This document shows, piece after piece, positions 62,107-64,000 of a stretch of 64,000 nt of DNA. Origin of the DNA: Bizionia myxarmorum (GTDB lineage Bacteria > Bacteroidota > Bacteroidia > Flavobacteriales > Flavobacteriaceae); contig NZ_VSKK01000003.1 of the NCBI RefSeq assembly GCF_008086205.1, positions 310,001 through 374,000 on the forward strand, written 5' to 3'. The notes beneath the pieces are model-generated. The model searched no databases, was not told where the DNA came from, and saw only the letters and a program-made list of their open reading frames with translations. Positions within the stretch are counted from its first letter, which is position 1; every line of letters starts with the position of its first letter. Made by a program: the position numbers and the translations under genes.

Positions 62107-63717
62107 TCACCCTTTTTTCCAAGTTCCGCTTCTAACAAGTTTAAGATATCTTTTGAATCTCTCGTAAGTTTCGAGTCTTTCATTAAAACTGTTTGATAGT
62201 CGCCCAGTTTCAAGTACTGATTCAATTCTTCTGGACAATTCGGATTCTCCAATGCTATCTCTTTTGATAATTCTTTCAACTGATTGTTTTCCAACATCCT
62301 CAAATTCTCTTTGGAGGTTTCTTTCTTCTCTTTGAGTGAACTCTGCAAAGTCGTTAAGTTCTGATTCAATTTCTTTTGATTGCTTTTCAAGGCTTGACTT
62401 ATCTCTAGTAAATCTTTCTTTTGACTGCTGTTCAAGCAGTCCAAACTTTCTTGATAAACCTTCTCTTCTTTTTGTATCGATAACAATATTTCCTTCAATT
62501 GTTCTTGTGTCTCGCTCAATATCAATCTTTCCAAGTGCAAGCTGCGTTCTAAACTCTCCTCTAATTCTTTCCGTAGACTCTCCAAGTTCAGAGTATTCGC
62601 TGATAAGCCTTGATAAGTCTCCCTCTTCTTGTTCAAGTTCTCTTCTTTTGCTATGATATCTTGTTTCCAGATCTTTACCTTTTGAACTAAACTTATTTTC
62701 TTCGTCTTTAAATCGTTCTTTTTCGAGTTTAAGCGCTTCGTATCCTCCTGCAATTGATGCGTATACTTCTGCATGACATCTGCCTTCCATATCGTCCAAT
62801 CCCTCTGTCTCTGCTCTTGTAGCTCCCTCAATTCGTGATATTTCCGATTCAAAGTGCTGTTCAGCTCCTCTGTAAGATTCTGTTCGTAAGCATTTATTAA
62901 TTGTTCGTAACGTGTTGTTAAGTCTTGCTTTGCGACAGGAGATAGATTCTTCAAAAATTCTTCTTTGGTCTGTATCAAATTCCAATACTCCTTCTGAAGT
63001 TCCAGAGGAAACTCGTACATATTTGGTGATTGCTTCGATTCCATTATATTCCCATTTTACGCGTTGCGTTGTTTTAAAATTGTCTTCTATCTCTTGTTCT
63101 GATGATTTAGGAACAATTATACTCACAGTATCAATACCTAATCGACGTAACTTTATTTTCTTTTCTTCATTTACCTTATGAGTAATGACCAGTTCTATAA
63201 ATAATATGGGCTTACCTTGTGAATCAAAGAAAATAACATCAGGTCTAATAAGTAAAAATCTGGCTTCTATATCAGGGTTCTTGCCAAATTTTACAGTACC
63301 ATCAATATCTTCATAAAATGTTAATTGCGACTTTACACTATGAGCATCAATAAACTTGGCCTTTTCCAATAACATTGGATCGCCTTCTTTTCCTATAGGA
63401 GCATATTTATATACAGCAGGTACTTTAATTCTTTTTAGTCTCTGAAGAATATCTGTGGCTAAAGTTTCCCTGTATTCACGATTACTGAAGGTACAGGGTG
63501 TTTCATCTTTAGAAATATCTACAGGTACGTGTCTAAAATATGATCTATGTTTGGGGTTCTTTTTCCTAATTACAGCATCCATTTGCTTATCACAACCAAT
63601 GCAGAAATAACCCTGCCGACCACTTTTAGCACTGTCAATATAAAGGTGTTCTCCTTTTACATTTTTCGCCCAATCATTGTTGGCTTCTATGTCATATTGC
63701 TTCTCTTCTAAAGACAT
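62107..63717 (-). CDS. CoiA-like nuclease domain protein with long coiled coil
   Basis: A 536-aa protein. The first 210 residues resemble CoiA-like proteins. They have Cys39/Cys42 (YFCIGC), a conserved His63 in YFRHVP, and a PD-(D/E)xK-like nuclease core in RPDVIFF (Asp160) followed by IELVITHK (Glu175). From about 250 to the end it is a Lys/Glu/Arg-rich coiled coil. CoiA family proteins act in handling of incoming DNA during competence; nuclease activity is inferred. The second half overlaps a 328-codon ORF in the +1 frame (62058-63044). Third-codon GC sampled by hand is about 23% here and 44% in that frame, so this is the main coding frame. It ends with GTWKKG. Confidence 0.75.
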   Translation of the reverse strand: MSLEEKQYDIEANNDWAKNVKGEHLYIDSAKSGRQGYFCIGCDKQMDAVIRKKNPKHRSYFRHVPVDISKDETPCTFSNREYRETLATDILQRLKRIKVPAVYKYAPIGKEGDPMLLEKAKFIDAHSVKSQLTFYEDIDGTVKFGKNPDIEARFLLIRPDVIFFDSQGKPILFIELVITHKVNEEKKIKLRRLGIDTVSIIVPKSSEQEIEDNFKTTQRVKWEYNGIEAITKYVRVSSGTSEGVLEFDTDQRRIFEESISCRKARLNNTLRTINKCLRTESYRGAEQHFESEISRIEGATRAETEGLDDMEGRCHAEVYASIAGGYEALKLEKERFKDEENKFSSKGKDLETRYHSKRRELEQEEGDLSRLISEYSELGESTERIRGEFRTQLALGKIDIERDTRTIEGNIVIDTKRREGLSRKFGLLEQQSKERFTRDKSSLEKQSKEIESELNDFAEFTQREERNLQREFEDVGKQSVERIIKRDSIGESELSRRIESVLETGRLSNSFNERLETYERFKRYLKLVRSGTWKKG

Positions 63718-63778
63718 GAAATCTGATTTTACAACTCTATAATAAATTAAATTACCTATTGAGGATTTACTATTTTTT

Positions 63779-64000
63779 TTATTTAATGCTATTAATAACT
63801 GGTTTTAGGGCCTCTTCAAATTTAGTTAGATGGCTTAATAAAAATTCGTTCATTTTACCCCAATCACTTTTGTCAAATAAATTGACATCTTGTAATTCAT
63901 ATTTTATGCGGCTCATCTTATGTTCGGGTAATTCTTGCCATTCAAGTTGATTTCCAAAGGTTTCTTCAATTGATTTCTTTTGGTGTTGTATTTTAGTGAA
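63779..64000 (-). CDS. DUF4268-domain protein, C-terminal fragment
   Basis: The last 73 codons of a gene that extends beyond the right edge. They read KSIEETFGNQLEWQELPEHK, then MSRIKYELQDVNLFDKSDW, and stop (TAA at 63779-63781). The combination of FGxxLEWQELP and MSRI is the DUF4268 end, a domain often found in predicted restriction endonuclease or DNA-repair-associated proteins. The start and the rest are outside the window. Confidence 0.6.
   Translation of the reverse strand, partial: FTKIQHQKKSIEETFGNQLEWQELPEHKMSRIKYELQDVNLFDKSDWGKMNEFLLSHLTKFEEALKPVINSIK

Noticed and set aside
62058..63044. 328-aa ORF as an independent gene
   Set aside because: Its third-codon GC is about twice that of the CoiA-like frame it overlaps. 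It is kept as a finding but not as a CDS.

Overview
The window comes from an AT-rich member of the Bacteroidota, almost certainly a marine-type Flavobacteriaceae. The evidence is type IX secretion (T9SS) type A C-terminal sorting domains, the TAnnTTTG -7 promoter hexamer, the gene order tpx-dgkA-ftsK-lolA-lptF/G-ribB, a hybrid two-component (HTCS) regulator, and flavobacterial family proteins. No genus can be fixed from the sequence alone.

Region 1 (1-31.7 kb) is ordinary chromosome. It holds housekeeping genes on both strands: nitronate monooxygenase tail, YheT-type hydrolase, adenine deaminase, a DsbD-type reductase, tilS, pabB, a DEAD-box helicase, a GluR0-like ligand-gated K+ channel, a decayed TPM-domain gene, an amine oxidase, a methyltransferase, lpd, a LuxR-type regulator, an S41 protease, an Lrp regulator facing a Cys/Met PLP enzyme, NhaC, peroxiredoxin/thioredoxin genes, two fasciclin genes, and the tpx-to-ribB run.

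Region 2 (31.8-46.9 kb, all on the minus strand) is a secreted/surface protein locus around one HTCS. It encodes a 1061-aa beta-helix protein, a 262-aa T9SS cargo protein, a protein with two dockerin-like repeats, two paralogues sharing an N-terminus but ending in C1q-like or YadA-head/S74 modules, two tiny ORFs, a lipoprotein and a DUF4412 protein. It has no SusC/SusD or glycan enzymes. Three promoters here carry the same arrangement: two half-sites 21 bp apart with CTATAAA between them, at exactly the same distance from a TAnnTTT(G/A) hexamer. This is the layout expected for an AraC-type output domain and defines a candidate three-promoter regulon. A second motif, TTTTAAAAGGTTAACA, recurs in five leaders.

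Region 3 (46.9-49.0 kb) returns to core genes: a DegT-family aminotransferase, a nitroreductase and tRNA-Ser(UGA) with a clear promoter and terminator.

Region 4 (49.0-64.0 kb) is an accessory/defence island that starts at the tRNA. A 19-codon stub resembling a tyrosine-recombinase C-terminus lies beside the tRNA terminator. Next comes a single-HKD phospholipase-D-type nuclease fused to what reads as an Hsp70 substrate-binding beta domain, the most unusual protein here. A six-gene operon follows: XRE regulator, hsdR, hsdM, hsdS, an SMC/ABC-like AAA ATPase and an HNH protein, combining a type I restriction-modification system with a Septu (PtuA/PtuB)-like pair. Large imperfect palindromes lie on both sides of this operon, and a short inverted repeat brackets the next gene, so the stretch looks built from cassettes. 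Beyond are a T9SS propeller-like protein, a YedK/HMCES protein, a CoiA-like coiled-coil protein with a 328-codon ORF in its +1 frame, and the end of a DUF4268 gene.

All family calls are from reading motifs by eye. No database search was run.
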